64,000 nucleotides of DNA, from assembly GCF_003858635.1 (NCBI RefSeq), contig NZ_RQJO01000008.1, positions 806,001-870,000 of the forward strand, given 5' to 3'. The notes beneath the pieces are model-generated. The model was given only the letters and a program-made list of their open reading frames with translations, searched no databases and was not told where the DNA came from. Source of the DNA: Larkinella rosea. GTDB lineage: Bacteria; Bacteroidota; Bacteroidia; Cytophagales; Spirosomataceae. Below are positions 38,969-48,705 of the stretch, in pieces (the stretch's first letter is position 1; each line of letters opens with the position of its first letter). Both the position numbers and the translations under genes were made by a program.

Positions 38969-39841
38969 ATGCAACCGATAGAAAAAGAAGAATTAGAGAT
39001 AGAAAGAATCGATTCGATCAGCTACGAAGAATTTGTAGAAAATTACGTAAAACCCGGAAAACCGGTGGTTTTTAAAAAGGCATTTACAAGCTGGAACGTC
39101 AAACAACCGTTCGATCCGGCTTTTTTTAAAAAGCATTTCGGGAATTATACGACGACGCATAAGGATAAAACCTATACGATGAGTGAGGTCCTGGACATCA
39201 CCGAGAAAAGCACGCCCGAAAACCCGGCACCGTATCCGATGGGCTTTGAGTTGCGGTCGCAACTGCCGGAGTTTATGGCGATGCTGAACCCGATTCACAT
39301 GAACTATGCGTTTCCGAACTGGTTCAAAAGCAGGCTGATACCCAAAAGCCGGTTTGGGAACGACATGCAGATGTACATCGGCGGAGTTGGCAATCAATAC
39401 GTATTACACAAGGACTTATTTCATACCGATGCCTGGGTGACGCAGCTCTACGGGGAGAAGAAGTTCATTGCTTATCCGCGCGATCAGGAAGAGATGCTTT
39501 ACCCGGAAAACAAGGGCACCCGCTCGCCGATCAATTACCTGAAACCGGATTATGAAAAGTATCCGAAATACCGGGACGCAACGCCATTGACCGTGACATT
39601 AACAGCCGGCGAAACCATTTATATCCCGAACGGAATCTGGCATACGACCGTAGCACCCGGTCATAATATTTCCATCGTGGTGGAGCAATTGAGCCGGAAT
39701 AATTTCAACGCCTGGAAACAGGATATTTACGATTACGGCGTCAAGCGCGGACGGTTGAAAGCTATTTTACAATATGGATACGCCACGCTGATTGGCTTGC
39801 TTTTTAAAGCACGAGAAATGGCGGGGCATCAATTTGATTGA
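38969..39841 (+). CDS. JmjC/cupin-8-type Fe(II)/2-oxoglutarate oxygenase, copy 1
   Basis: 290 residues. The fold marks are YVKPGKPVVFKKAFTSW near residues 26-44, the HxD pair in YVLHKDLFHTDAWVTQLYGEKKF, and the distal His in IPNGIWHTTVAPGHNISIV. These give a complete His-Asp-His iron site, and the Gln-Leu-Tyr-Gly-Glu-Lys-Lys strand is typical of cupin-8/FIH-like hydroxylases. It lies directly after the NRPS, with a close paralogue downstream, so hydroxylation of the peptide product or a carrier-bound amino acid is the natural inference. Peptidyl hydroxylation of another protein is an alternative. Confidence 0.82.
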   Translation: MQPIEKEELEIERIDSISYEEFVENYVKPGKPVVFKKAFTSWNVKQPFDPAFFKKHFGNYTTTHKDKTYTMSEVLDITEKSTPENPAPYPMGFELRSQLPEFMAMLNPIHMNYAFPNWFKSRLIPKSRFGNDMQMYIGGVGNQYVLHKDLFHTDAWVTQLYGEKKFIAYPRDQEEMLYPENKGTRSPINYLKPDYEKYPKYRDATPLTVTLTAGETIYIPNGIWHTTVAPGHNISIVVEQLSRNNFNAWKQDIYDYGVKRGRLKAILQYGYATLIGLLFKAREMAGHQFD

Positions 39842-39908
39842 GTCAGGCCTAAAACCGCTTTATTTTACCAGAACCCCTAGTTATTCGAAAATATAAAACT
39901 GTCCGATC

Positions 39909-40754
39909 ATGCAACACGTTGAAAAATTAGATTCGATCAGCTATGATCAGTTTATAGAAAATTACCTGAAACCCGGTATTCCGGTCGTTTTTAAAAATGC
40001 TTCGGCTGCGTGGAAATCCAATCAGCAGTTTAACCCGGATTTTTTTCGGGCGAATTTCGGTAATCATAAAACGACGTATAAAGGCAAGGAATACTCGATG
40101 AACGAAATTCTGGATATCACGGAAAAAAGTACGGTCGACAAGCCGGCTCCGTATCCGATTTTATTCGAAATTCCGCTGCAATTGCCGGAGCTGCTTCCGA
40201 TGATCGATCCGCTCCATATGAACTACGCATTTCCGAACTGGTTTCGGAATAAAGTGATGCCGTACGGGAAATACGGAAACAGCATTCACCTGTTTATCGG
40301 CGGCCCCGGCAACCAGTATTCGCTGCACAAAGACATGTATCATACAAACGCCTGGGTGACGCAGTTATACGGCGAAAAGAAGTTTGTCGTCTTTCCGCGC
40401 GATCAGGAAGAATTGCTTTATCCGAGTAACGCCGGGTTTATTTCGCCGATCAATATTACGAAACCGGATTACGAAAAATACCCCCGGTACAGAGAAGCAA
40501 CGCCGTTGAGCATTGTGTTGAAACCGGGCGAAACCATTTTTATTCCGAACGGCATCTGGCATACGACGGTGGCTGCCAGCCACAACATCTCCCTGATTTT
40601 TGATCAGTTGAATGGTTATAATTTTAAAGCCTGGAAGCAGGATATGTACGATTATGCCAAAAGGAGAGGAACCATGGCAGCCATTGCGAAGTACAGCCTG
40701 GCCCAGACATTGGGATCACTCTGCAAATTAGGCGAGATGACCAAAGCCTTTTAA
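39909..40754 (+). CDS. JmjC/cupin-8-type Fe(II)/2-oxoglutarate oxygenase, copy 2
   Basis: 281 residues, clearly a tandem duplicate of the preceding gene: LDSISYDQFIENYLKPG, the HxD in YSLHKDMYHTNAWVTQLYG, and GIWHTTVAASHNIS. The iron triad is intact, so both copies should be active. Differences concentrate in the middle (FEIPLQLPELLPMIDPL) and in the C-terminus, which fits different positions or substrates. The gene ends 46 bases before a strong terminator that closes the natural-product unit. Confidence 0.82.
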   Translation: MQHVEKLDSISYDQFIENYLKPGIPVVFKNASAAWKSNQQFNPDFFRANFGNHKTTYKGKEYSMNEILDITEKSTVDKPAPYPILFEIPLQLPELLPMIDPLHMNYAFPNWFRNKVMPYGKYGNSIHLFIGGPGNQYSLHKDMYHTNAWVTQLYGEKKFVVFPRDQEELLYPSNAGFISPINITKPDYEKYPRYREATPLSIVLKPGETIFIPNGIWHTTVAASHNISLIFDQLNGYNFKAWKQDMYDYAKRRGTMAAIAKYSLAQTLGSLCKLGEMTKAF

Positions 40755-40800
40755 AACGATGCAGTACGGTTTTTAAAACCGATGGACGAGAAAATGACAA

Positions 40801-40834
40801 CGCCCGATAAATCAGCTTTATCGGGCGTTTTTTA
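40801..40834 (+). terminator. Intrinsic terminator closing the NRPS-PKS/oxygenase unit
   Basis: CGCCCGATAAA pairs perfectly with TTTATCGGGCG over 11 bp around a five-base loop and is followed by TTTTTT. It lies between the plus-strand oxygenase and a convergent minus-strand gene. Confidence 0.9.
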
Positions 40835-40867
40835 TGGTTTAAAAGCAGAAAATCCGGAGTTTAATGG

Positions 40868-41371
40868 TCAGGATGCCGCATTTTTACCAAAGGAAGCAAT
40901 CCAGAAAACCAGCCCCATAAAAGCGGAAAAACCGCCGATAATGATCAGGCCCCATTTTAAAACCGGTATAAAATTCCACTTTGTGAGGAAGAAAAAAGCC
41001 GCTATAAAGGCCCCGCCAAACAGAAACAGAAAACCGAGCATAATGAACAGCATGTAGGCCGAGCCGACCCCGGAGTTCCGGCTGTCGTGAAAATCGACGG
41101 CTCCGCAAATCTGACCGGACATGTAAAACACACCGGCGATGCCAACGAAACCGATCCGGAGCAGCCACCACCATTGGCTGCCCGGCGACCAGAACAGCGG
41201 CACGAACGAAAGCAGGACGGCGATGATGGGTAAAAACCAGCCGAGAGTGAGAATCTGCTCCTTTTCGGCGTCGCTGATGGGTTCGCTGCGGGATACCAGA
41301 AAACCGGTGATGACGAGCATCAGCACCCAGGCCAGTTCGGGGCCCAGCAGGTAGGAAACCGTGCGGTTCAT
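40868..41371 (-). CDS. Four-helix integral membrane protein of unknown function
   Basis: 167 residues with four or five hydrophobic segments (for example LGPELAWVLMLVITGFLV, FLPIIAVLLSFVPLFW, LLRIGFVGIAGVFYM and LFIMLGFLFLFGGAFIAAFFF). No family recognised. Only three bases separate it from the upstream secreted protein gene on the same strand, so the two form an operon. The pair is convergent with the natural-product cluster and need not be connected with it. Confidence 0.7.
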   Translation of the reverse strand: MNRTVSYLLGPELAWVLMLVITGFLVSRSEPISDAEKEQILTLGWFLPIIAVLLSFVPLFWSPGSQWWWLLRIGFVGIAGVFYMSGQICGAVDFHDSRNSGVGSAYMLFIMLGFLFLFGGAFIAAFFFLTKWNFIPVLKWGLIIIGGFSAFMGLVFWIASFGKNAAS

Positions 41372-41374
41372 GCC

Positions 41375-41923
41375 TTAAAACGCTTTATAATTTTTCACGT
41401 CTTCCTGAAGAGACGCTAAAACCGCCTTCAATTGCTTGTCCAGTTCCGCATAAATAACCCGCAGATCTTTGTCATTTTTCTGGCAGTAAATTTCCACCGG
41501 AACCGGTTTTGCATCACCATTGTCTACTTCAACGCGGGTGATCATCGCCCGGTATTTGCGGTTGGCGCACTCAATGACAAAGGTATATCGAAACGAATAA
41601 ACGCCACCAGCCGAGGTTTCGGTGCGGGGCAATGTCACGACCTGTACGGTTTTTCCGACCAGATCACCGGTTTCTTTATCGCTGACCGTGAACGTTTCGC
41701 CCATCGCCCGTACCGACTGGGCTGCCCACAAGCGGGCGCGCCGGAATAGTTCGACCTGCGACACACTGCCGCAGTCGACGACTTCAGCGTAAGCAACTTT
41801 CTGATTGATGACGGGCAGGATTCCGTGAAGTTTTCCGTCGACCACCACCGGCGGACAATCGGCCCGGGCGTTTTCGGCGTTGATCATACCGACAAGCAGG
41901 AGAGTAAGGAAGGCAAGTTTCAT
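41375..41923 (-). CDS. Hypothetical secreted protein
   Basis: 182 residues. The N-terminus MKLAFLTLLLVGMINAENARA is a signal peptide, and ADCPPVVVDGKL begins the mature part. The remainder is hydrophilic and likely alpha/beta, with a predicted helical C-terminus (ELDKQLKAVLASLQEDVKNY). Family not recognised, although the middle (YAEVVDCGSVSQVELFRRARLW) resembles the DUF4468/TonB-accessory style of small exported Bacteroidota proteins. First gene of a two-gene minus-strand unit. Confidence 0.6.
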   Translation of the reverse strand: MKLAFLTLLLVGMINAENARADCPPVVVDGKLHGILPVINQKVAYAEVVDCGSVSQVELFRRARLWAAQSVRAMGETFTVSDKETGDLVGKTVQVVTLPRTETSAGGVYSFRYTFVIECANRKYRAMITRVEVDNGDAKPVPVEIYCQKNDKDLRVIYAELDKQLKAVLASLQEDVKNYKAF

Positions 41924-42184
41924 GAGTAGTGTATTTGTTATTTTTAGTAAAAGTAGCGCCGGAACGGGCCATCGTCCAGCCGGAAGTCACAGCAGGCGGA
42001 TTTGGGTGAATAAGCAGGGGTGAAATCCGGATAATTGACGGGATGGAAAGGTCGTTCGACCGGGCGCTTGACCGGTAAATCTTTCTACTTTCTCCCGGGA
42101 TATTTCAAAAAACAACCCGGGCTTGTAGTACAATGAGAAACCTTTCCCTATTTTTGATTGAGAGTCGCGCCAACCTTAACCAAC

Positions 42185-43345
42185 ATGTCCATGAATCGTT
42201 TTGCTCCTTCACACTGGCTGCTGATGGCGGCCTTGTTGCTGGGTTTTCAGGCCGTTGCCCAGACGCCCCAGCGGCAACCGACACCCAACGACACGCTGAA
42301 ATCGCCCAAAGTGCTGGTCGACAACCGGGTCGCTCTGCAGATTTACGCGCCCAAAGCCAGTGAAGTAATCGTTTCGGGCGACTTTTTGGGAGGTGGAAAA
42401 CCGCTCAATCTGACCAAAGACCCCAACGGGGTCTGGTCGGTGACGGTCGGTCCGCTTAAACCCGATTATTACACGTATACCTTGCTGGTGGACGGTGTTC
42501 GCACCATCGATCCGAAAAATCCGGTGATCAAACAAGGCATCAGCAGTCTGGAAAATGTAATGGTCCTGCCGGGTTCCGAGACGGCTTTTGAAGACAACCG
42601 CGCGGTTCCGCATGGTGAGCTGCGGCAGGTTTGGTACCAGTCCAATACGCTGGGCATGGCGCGGAGGATGCATGTTTATACGCCCCCCGGCTACGAAAAA
42701 GGCAACACCAAATACCCGGTTTTTTACCTGCTGCACGGCGGGGGCGATGACGATTCGGGCTGGCCTACCGTGGGTCGTGCCGGTTTTATTCTCGATAATC
42801 TGCTGGCCGCCGGACAGGCCAAACCGATGATTGTCGTGATGCCCAACGGCAGCATGCCGCTTCCGCCCTCATCCGGAATGCCCAATCCGGCAGCGATGAC
42901 GCAGCTGCGGACGATGTTTGCCAATGAATTGCTGAAGGAGGTGATGCCCTATATCGAGAAAAATTACCGGACGCAGGCCAACCGCGAAAACCGGGCCATT
43001 GCCGGATTGTCGATGGGCGGTTTTCAAACGCTCGACCTGGCGCTGACCCGGCCGGATCTGTTCAATTATGTGGGCGTGTTCAGCTCCGGTTTTTTCGGAG
43101 CGACCATCGACGAAGCCGAGACCAAATACGCCAGCGTCTTGAATGACCCCGGTTTTAACAAAAACAAAAAACTGTTCTGGATTGAAATTGGCAAGGACGA
43201 CTTTGTGATGGATGCCAACAAAAAAACGATGGCCCTGCTCGACAAACACCAGATCAAATACCAGTACAAAGAAACGACGGGCGGCCATACCTGGATCAAC
43301 TGGCGGCAATACCTCAACGAATATGTACCGCTGCTTTTTCGGTAG
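42185..43345 (+). CDS. Secreted esterase (esterase D/Fes-like) with N-terminal CBM48-like domain
   Basis: 386 residues from ATG 42185 (or 42191); the TTG at 42158 lies before the signal peptide. After [10 protein letters not shown] comes an E-set/CBM48-like domain ([33 protein letters not shown]). An alpha/beta-hydrolase follows with [17 protein letters not shown], the nucleophile elbow GLSMGG (Ser276), and the catalytic His in [14 protein letters not shown]. The layout matches exported feruloyl/xylan esterases and enterochelin-esterase-like proteins of Bacteroidota. A plant cell-wall ester is the likely substrate, but this is family-level inference. Confidence 0.87.
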   Translation: MSMNRFAPSHWLLMAALLLGFQAVAQTPQRQPTPNDTLKSPKVLVDNRVALQIYAPKASEVIVSGDFLGGGKPLNLTKDPNGVWSVTVGPLKPDYYTYTLLVDGVRTIDPKNPVIKQGISSLENVMVLPGSETAFEDNRAVPHGELRQVWYQSNTLGMARRMHVYTPPGYEKGNTKYPVFYLLHGGGDDDSGWPTVGRAGFILDNLLAAGQAKPMIVVMPNGSMPLPPSSGMPNPAAMTQLRTMFANELLKEVMPYIEKNYRTQANRENRAIAGLSMGGFQTLDLALTRPDLFNYVGVFSSGFFGATIDEAETKYASVLNDPGFNKNKKLFWIEIGKDDFVMDANKKTMALLDKHQIKYQYKETTGGHTWINWRQYLNEYVPLLFR

Positions 43346-43507
43346 CGGTTTTTATACGCAGACAAACGAAGAACGGGCATAGGAGAACGGTTAACTGGTT
43401 GAAAATCAATGGCATATGCTTTTTTCTCTCTTGCCTAACTAGCTGCTATACCTAAAGACGCGTGCGTTCTGATGTCCTGAGTTCATTTTTGAAAACCGTA
43501 TTTTGCA

Positions 43508-45049
43508 GTGAAACGAATCGTTGCTTTTTTCCTGATCCTAACCGTTTCGTTCGCTGCCATCGGGCAGTCGCTGATCGTCAAAACCGAGAGCGGCCGGGTC
43601 GAAGGCATGGCTAATAAATCTGGCGCCATCCGGATTTTCAAAGGTATTCCGTTTGCCGCTCCGCCGGTGGGAAAGCTGCGCTGGAAGGCCCCGCAGCCGG
43701 TGGCAGCCTGGCCGGGTGTTAAAAAATGTGTGGCGTTTGGACCCAGCCCGATGCAGGCCAAACCGGCTCCTTTTATGTACTGGTCGTCGGAGTTTCTGAT
43801 TCCGGAACAACCCATCAGTGAGGATTGCCTCTACCTCAATGTGTGGACGGGCGCCCGTTCGGCGGCTGAGAAACGACCGGTTTTCGTCTACATTTACGGG
43901 GGCGGTTTTCGGAGTGGGGGTGCCGGCTGCGCGATTTACGACGGCGAAGCGATGGCGAAAAAAGGCGTGGTTTTTGTGACGATCAATTACCGCGTCGGCG
44001 TCTTCGGTTTTCTGGCTCATCCCGAACTTTCGCAGGAATCAGGTTACAAAGCTTCCGGGAATTATGCGCTGCTGGACATGATCGCGGCCCTGAAATGGGT
44101 TCAGAAAAACGCGGCCGCCTTCGGGGGAGATCCGAAAAACGTCACCATTGCCGGACAGTCGGCGGGGGCATTTGCGGTTAATTTTCTGACGGCTTCTCCC
44201 CTGGCTAAAGGCCTTTTTCACCGGGCCATTGCCGAGAGTGGCGGGAGCTTTCTGTCGAATCCGGCGCGGCCCAGACTGACGCTGCAAGCTGCCGAACAAC
44301 TTGGCGTTGATTTTGCCGGAAAACTCAATGCCGCTTCCCTGAGCGATTTACGCGCGCGTTCGGCAGAAGAAATTCTGAAGGCTTCCGGCGGTTTAAATGG
44401 CCCCGTCGTCGACGGTTATTTGTTGCCCGAAGGAATTGATGAAATCTACACCCAATCGCGCCAGAATGATGTTCCGCTGCTGCTGGGCTGGAACGGCGAC
44501 GATAAAGTGATGGGTGCACCGGCCAAAGCGGAGGTGTTTCGGGAGCAGATCAAAAAGCGTTTTGGTGCGTTGGCCGATGCGTATTTTCGGGTTTACCCGG
44601 CCCGGACCGAAGAAGAAAGCGCCCAGTCACAGGGGAACAGCAATCGGGATGAGAGCTTTGGTATTCAGGATTATACGTGGGCCAAAAGGCAGAGCCAGAC
44701 CGGAAAATCGCCGGTTTTTCTGTACAATTTTAACCGAAAAGTGCCCGCCCATAATCCCCAGACGCAGTTTGGCGCGTTTCACACCGGCGAGGTGCCGTAT
44801 GCGTACAACAACCTTCATACCGTGGATCGTCCGTGGGAGGCTGTCGATCATCAAATTGCGGATGTAATGTCGTCCTACTGGGTCAATTTTGCCAGAACCG
44901 GCAATCCGAACGGTCCGAATTTACCGGTTTGGCCGGCTTATACCCGCCAGTCGGAGAACGTTCAGCTCATTGACAAAACGATTGAAAACCGCTCATTACC
45001 AAACAAAGACAAGCTGACTTTCTGGGAAAGCTACTACGGGCGAAAGTAA
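43508..45049 (+). CDS. Type B carboxylesterase (para-nitrobenzyl esterase family)
   Basis: 513 residues, starting with GTG at 43508. A signal peptide (residues 1-19, ending AAIGQS) is followed by the type B fold: VYIYGGGFRSGGAG oxyanion region, SEDCLYLNVWTG, the nucleophile GQSAGA (Ser218), and the His in FGAFHTGEVPYAYN. Hydrolyses carboxylic esters in the periplasm; natural substrate unknown. It stands in the same direction as the preceding secreted esterase, with a 162-base gap. Confidence 0.9.
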   Translation: MKRIVAFFLILTVSFAAIGQSLIVKTESGRVEGMANKSGAIRIFKGIPFAAPPVGKLRWKAPQPVAAWPGVKKCVAFGPSPMQAKPAPFMYWSSEFLIPEQPISEDCLYLNVWTGARSAAEKRPVFVYIYGGGFRSGGAGCAIYDGEAMAKKGVVFVTINYRVGVFGFLAHPELSQESGYKASGNYALLDMIAALKWVQKNAAAFGGDPKNVTIAGQSAGAFAVNFLTASPLAKGLFHRAIAESGGSFLSNPARPRLTLQAAEQLGVDFAGKLNAASLSDLRARSAEEILKASGGLNGPVVDGYLLPEGIDEIYTQSRQNDVPLLLGWNGDDKVMGAPAKAEVFREQIKKRFGALADAYFRVYPARTEEESAQSQGNSNRDESFGIQDYTWAKRQSQTGKSPVFLYNFNRKVPAHNPQTQFGAFHTGEVPYAYNNLHTVDRPWEAVDHQIADVMSSYWVNFARTGNPNGPNLPVWPAYTRQSENVQLIDKTIENRSLPNKDKLTFWESYYGRK

Positions 45050-45181
45050 AACGAAGGTTTCTTCATAAATAACCAAACAAACGGGTCGCATACCGGTTTA
45101 AAAGGGAAAGCTTTTCTGATCCCTCAAAAAAAGTGCGACATCGCCCCTGTTTTACAGGCGACTGCCCGTTGACAGATTTTT

Positions 45182-45583
45182 ATGAAGCCACTTATATTGA
45201 TAGTAGACGACGACGAGGATGATTTATGGCTGATGCAAAAAGCCATGCTTGAAATCGGCGGCATGTGTCATCTGAATCCATTCAGCGATGCTGCCGGTTT
45301 ATTGACCTACCTGGAAAAGGCGACCGCTGTCCCCGATCTGATTTTAATCGACTACCACCTGCCCCGGATGGATGGGCTGGAGTTAACGGAATACCTCCGA
45401 TCCAGACCCGCGCTGCAAACCGTTCCGCTTGCCTGGATGAGTTCCGAAATCGACCCAATCTGGGAAGTCCGCTGCCGCGAACTGAATGTGTCCTGGTGCT
45501 GGATCAAACCGAATAGCTACACCGCCTGGCAGGCTTTTATGAGCCAGCTCTGTAAAACCCTGATGATTTCCCGCCTGGAATAA
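45182..45583 (+). CDS. Single-domain response regulator receiver
   Basis: 133 residues, CheY-like. ILIVDDDEDDLWLM provides the acidic pocket, DLILIDYHLPRMDGLEL the phosphoacceptor Asp, and WCWIKPNSY the conserved Lys. No output domain. It resembles Rcp1-type receivers, common in Bacteroidota beside PAS histidine kinases. Its 3' end faces that of the kinase gene, 20 bases away, so the two are neighbours but not one transcript. Confidence 0.92.
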   Translation: MKPLILIVDDDEDDLWLMQKAMLEIGGMCHLNPFSDAAGLLTYLEKATAVPDLILIDYHLPRMDGLELTEYLRSRPALQTVPLAWMSSEIDPIWEVRCRELNVSWCWIKPNSYTAWQAFMSQLCKTLMISRLE

Positions 45584-45603
45584 GGTGTATGGTTTGCCGC
45601 TCA

Positions 45604-48600
45604 TTATGCGGGCAGATATACCTTGAATGTGCTGCCCTGACCCGGTTGACTGTGGGCGGTAATGGCTCCGCCGTGATTTTCCACCACTTTCTGGCAGATA
45701 GCTAATCCAACACCCGTACCGCTGTAGGCCGATTTTCCGTGTAACCGCTGAAAAACTTCAAAAATCCGGTCCGCGTATTTCTCGTCAAAACCGATTCCGT
45801 TATCGATGACCCGAATCAGGTAGTAATGGGCGGACGGACGGGCTATCCGCAGGTGTTGGGGAAGCTCCGACGCCGATAGTCTGTCGTAGTTAATCCGGAT
45901 GTGCGGGATCGAATCGGCCTGGTTGAACTTGATGGCGTTCGATAACAGATTCTGGAAAAGCTGGCCCAGTTGCGAACCATCTCCGTTGATTGTGGGCAAA
46001 TCGTCGACTTCGATCCTGGCGTGGGACTGGTAAATCTGCAATTCCAGCGTCTCCAGAACCTTGGTTACAATCTCGGTTAATGAAACCGGATTAAAAGCCT
46101 GTTGCCGGGTCGAAATGCGTGAATAAGCCAGCAAATCTTTAATCAGTTCCGACATGCGACCGGCCGACGACTGCATGCGGTTGATCAGGTCCACACCGTT
46201 GTCGCCCAGTCCTTCGGCATACTGGCTTTGCAAAAGGCTGCCGAACGACTGAATCTTGCGGAGCGGTTCCTGCAGATCGTGGGAAGCTACGTAAGCAAAC
46301 CGCATCAGGTTTTCGTTCGAGCGGAGCAAATCCTGATTCGTATTTTTCAATTCCTGCGTACGCGTCAGCACCTGACTTTCGAGTGCGGCTTCAATTCCTT
46401 TCTGTTCGTGAATATCGGTGGCTGTTCCGACCCAGAGTGTGATGGTACCGGTTTCGTCACGAATGGGCAGGGCCCGGTTCAAATGCCAGCGATACATGCC
46501 GTCCGAAGCCCGTCGGTAGCGGTTTTCGACCACAAAAATAGTACCGGTTTCCAGGGCTTTCAGGTAGGTTTCCAACGTAAACGGCAGGTCGTCAGGGTGC
46601 ACCATGGCCTGCCAGCCCCAGTCTTTGGTTTGCTGAAAATCGAGGCCGGTGTAGGTATACCACTGCTGGTTGTAAAACGTAACTTCGCCTACGGGGGTAT
46701 TCGTCCAGGTCATGTGTGGAATGGTCTCCAGGAGTGTGCGGAAACGCAGTTCACTCGCTTCCACTTTCCGGCGGGCCAGCACCTGCTCCGTGACGTCGAT
46801 GGCCACGTCGAGAATGGCATACACGTCGCCAGCGGCATTGTGCAGTGGTTTATAGGTAAAATTGAAGTAAAAGGTGCGGAGCTCGCCATCCACCACCAGA
46901 TCGGCCTTTGCTTCCTGCGAGGTGTATTCGATCCCGGTTTTGTAAACTTCGTCCAGAATGTTCAGGAACGGTTGTCCTTCCAGTTCCGGGAGGGCCAGGC
47001 GGAGCGGTTTTCCAATCACCGTGTCGCCCTTTCCCCAGAACCGGATCATGGCTTCGTTGGGGAGTTCGATCACCATGTCGGGGCCGATAAACAGGCTCAT
47101 GGCCGCCGGTGCTTCCTCGATCAGGTTACGAAACCGCTGTTCGCTATCCGCCAGAGCCAGTTTGGCCTTTACCTGCGTTGTTACTTCCGTGGCCAGCACC
47201 ATTAGATCGGTGGTACGTTCGCCTTCCCGAACCGGAGCATATACGTAGTTGAAATACGCATCTTCCAGCTTTCCGTTGCGGTGTAGCCGGGCAAGGGTTT
47301 CGAATCCATAATAGGAAATGCCGGTTTTATACACGTTTTGCAGCAATTCGATAAATCCCTGACCCTTAATTTCGGGCAGGGCTTCGACGAGCGGCAGACC
47401 GATGATATCCGCTTCTTTTCCCCACAAATCGAGGATGGATTGGTTGGCGGTTTCGACCACCAGATTTTCACCGCTCAAAATACCGATGGCCACCGGAGCC
47501 TGGGCGATCATGTTCCGAAAACGTTCTTCGGCTATGACCAGGGAATGATCTTTCTCTTTTTGCTGGGTAATATCGATGATAATTCCGGAAAACGTAACGG
47601 GTTTTCCGGCGGCATTGTAGAGATACTGACCCAGCACTTTGACCCAATGCACCTCCTGGTTCACCCAGACGAAGCGCGCTTCGTAGCTCAGGTTTCCGGT
47701 CCGGAGGGCCACCCGGTAGGCGTGGTCACGGATGGGGCGATCCTGCGGATGGAGGTGGTTGATAAAAACGTCCCGCGTGATGCCAATCTTCTCCTGGCCG
47801 GTAAGGATGCGGGCAAGTGACGGTGAATAAACAATCTCATCGGTTTCCAGATTGATCGAAAATGAGCCCGATCCCGAGCCTTCCAGGGCCAGCCGGGCCT
47901 GTTGCTCGAAGAGAACGGTTTTTTCACGCTCCACAATTTCGGTGGTGCTATCGTGGGCAATACCGGAAAACCGGTAAGCTTTCCCGGTTTCGGTAAAGTA
48001 AGCCTGCCCGATAAATCGCACCCAGCGCAGCTTGCCATCGTCGGCGCCAATTGTCCGGAAACTGGTGTCATATCGCCCGCCCAACGCCGGATTCAACGCC
48101 TGCTTAACGGTTTCCATCACCCGAACTTTATCGTTCGGGTGAATGTAACTGATGGCTTGCTCGTAGGTAAGCGAGTTGGTTTGGGCGAGGCCAAAAAGCG
48201 TTCGGCAGCGGTCGTCCCACGTAATCAGGTTTTGGACGGGGTCAAAATCCCAGGTACCCAACTGGGCCGAATCGAGGGCCATGCGCAAGCGTTCCTGACT
48301 TTCGTCACGCGCTTTCTGCAACGCCACCCGCTCCGTAATATCCTGCATGGAACCCACCATCCGAATCGCTTTTCCATTGCGGTGAATGATGTAGCCCCGG
48401 TCGAAAATGTGGGCGTACGAACCGTCGGTCCGGCGAAAGCGGTATTCGTCCGACCAGTTGGTGCCGCCGTTGGCGATAACGTGGTGAACACCGTTCAGGA
48501 TCCGATCTTTGTCGTCGGGGTGTACGTAATCGTACCACGACTCCGGCCCGGTTTCTGCCGGGGGGATTTCGTGGCCGAATAAAGTCAGATAACCTTCGCT

Positions 48601-48705
48601 CCACCAGACGGTGTCGGCTTCCAGGTTCCAGTTCCAAACCGCGTCCCGGGTTGCTTTGGTTAATAGTTCAAATAATTCGTTGGCCGTTCCTGAATCAGTA
48701 TTCAC
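45604..48705 (-). CDS. Multi-PAS sensor histidine kinase
   Basis: 1033 residues with no membrane segment, so a cytoplasmic sensor. Six PAS/PAC units can be counted (roughly residues 10-125, 140-260, 275-390, 400-510, 525-640 and 650-770). A coiled stretch (LKNTNQDLLRSNENLM) leads into HisKA with ASHDLQEPL (His809), and then HATPase with NLLSNAIKFN, RVIDNGIGFDEKYA and GTGVGLAICQKVV. The G1/G2 boxes are complete. Ligand unknown; redox or light sensing is possible but no cofactor site was identified. The adjacent single receiver is a plausible partner. Confidence 0.92.
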   Translation of the reverse strand: MNTDSGTANELFELLTKATRDAVWNWNLEADTVWWSEGYLTLFGHEIPPAETGPESWYDYVHPDDKDRILNGVHHVIANGGTNWSDEYRFRRTDGSYAHIFDRGYIIHRNGKAIRMVGSMQDITERVALQKARDESQERLRMALDSAQLGTWDFDPVQNLITWDDRCRTLFGLAQTNSLTYEQAISYIHPNDKVRVMETVKQALNPALGGRYDTSFRTIGADDGKLRWVRFIGQAYFTETGKAYRFSGIAHDSTTEIVEREKTVLFEQQARLALEGSGSGSFSINLETDEIVYSPSLARILTGQEKIGITRDVFINHLHPQDRPIRDHAYRVALRTGNLSYEARFVWVNQEVHWVKVLGQYLYNAAGKPVTFSGIIIDITQQKEKDHSLVIAEERFRNMIAQAPVAIGILSGENLVVETANQSILDLWGKEADIIGLPLVEALPEIKGQGFIELLQNVYKTGISYYGFETLARLHRNGKLEDAYFNYVYAPVREGERTTDLMVLATEVTTQVKAKLALADSEQRFRNLIEEAPAAMSLFIGPDMVIELPNEAMIRFWGKGDTVIGKPLRLALPELEGQPFLNILDEVYKTGIEYTSQEAKADLVVDGELRTFYFNFTYKPLHNAAGDVYAILDVAIDVTEQVLARRKVEASELRFRTLLETIPHMTWTNTPVGEVTFYNQQWYTYTGLDFQQTKDWGWQAMVHPDDLPFTLETYLKALETGTIFVVENRYRRASDGMYRWHLNRALPIRDETGTITLWVGTATDIHEQKGIEAALESQVLTRTQELKNTNQDLLRSNENLMRFAYVASHDLQEPLRKIQSFGSLLQSQYAEGLGDNGVDLINRMQSSAGRMSELIKDLLAYSRISTRQQAFNPVSLTEIVTKVLETLELQIYQSHARIEVDDLPTINGDGSQLGQLFQNLLSNAIKFNQADSIPHIRINYDRLSASELPQHLRIARPSAHYYLIRVIDNGIGFDEKYADRIFEVFQRLHGKSAYSGTGVGLAICQKVVENHGGAITAHSQPGQGSTFKVYLPA

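Noticed and set aside
46228-47205. Plus-strand frames inside the PAS histidine kinase
   Set aside because: Shadows of the kinase gene; no domains.
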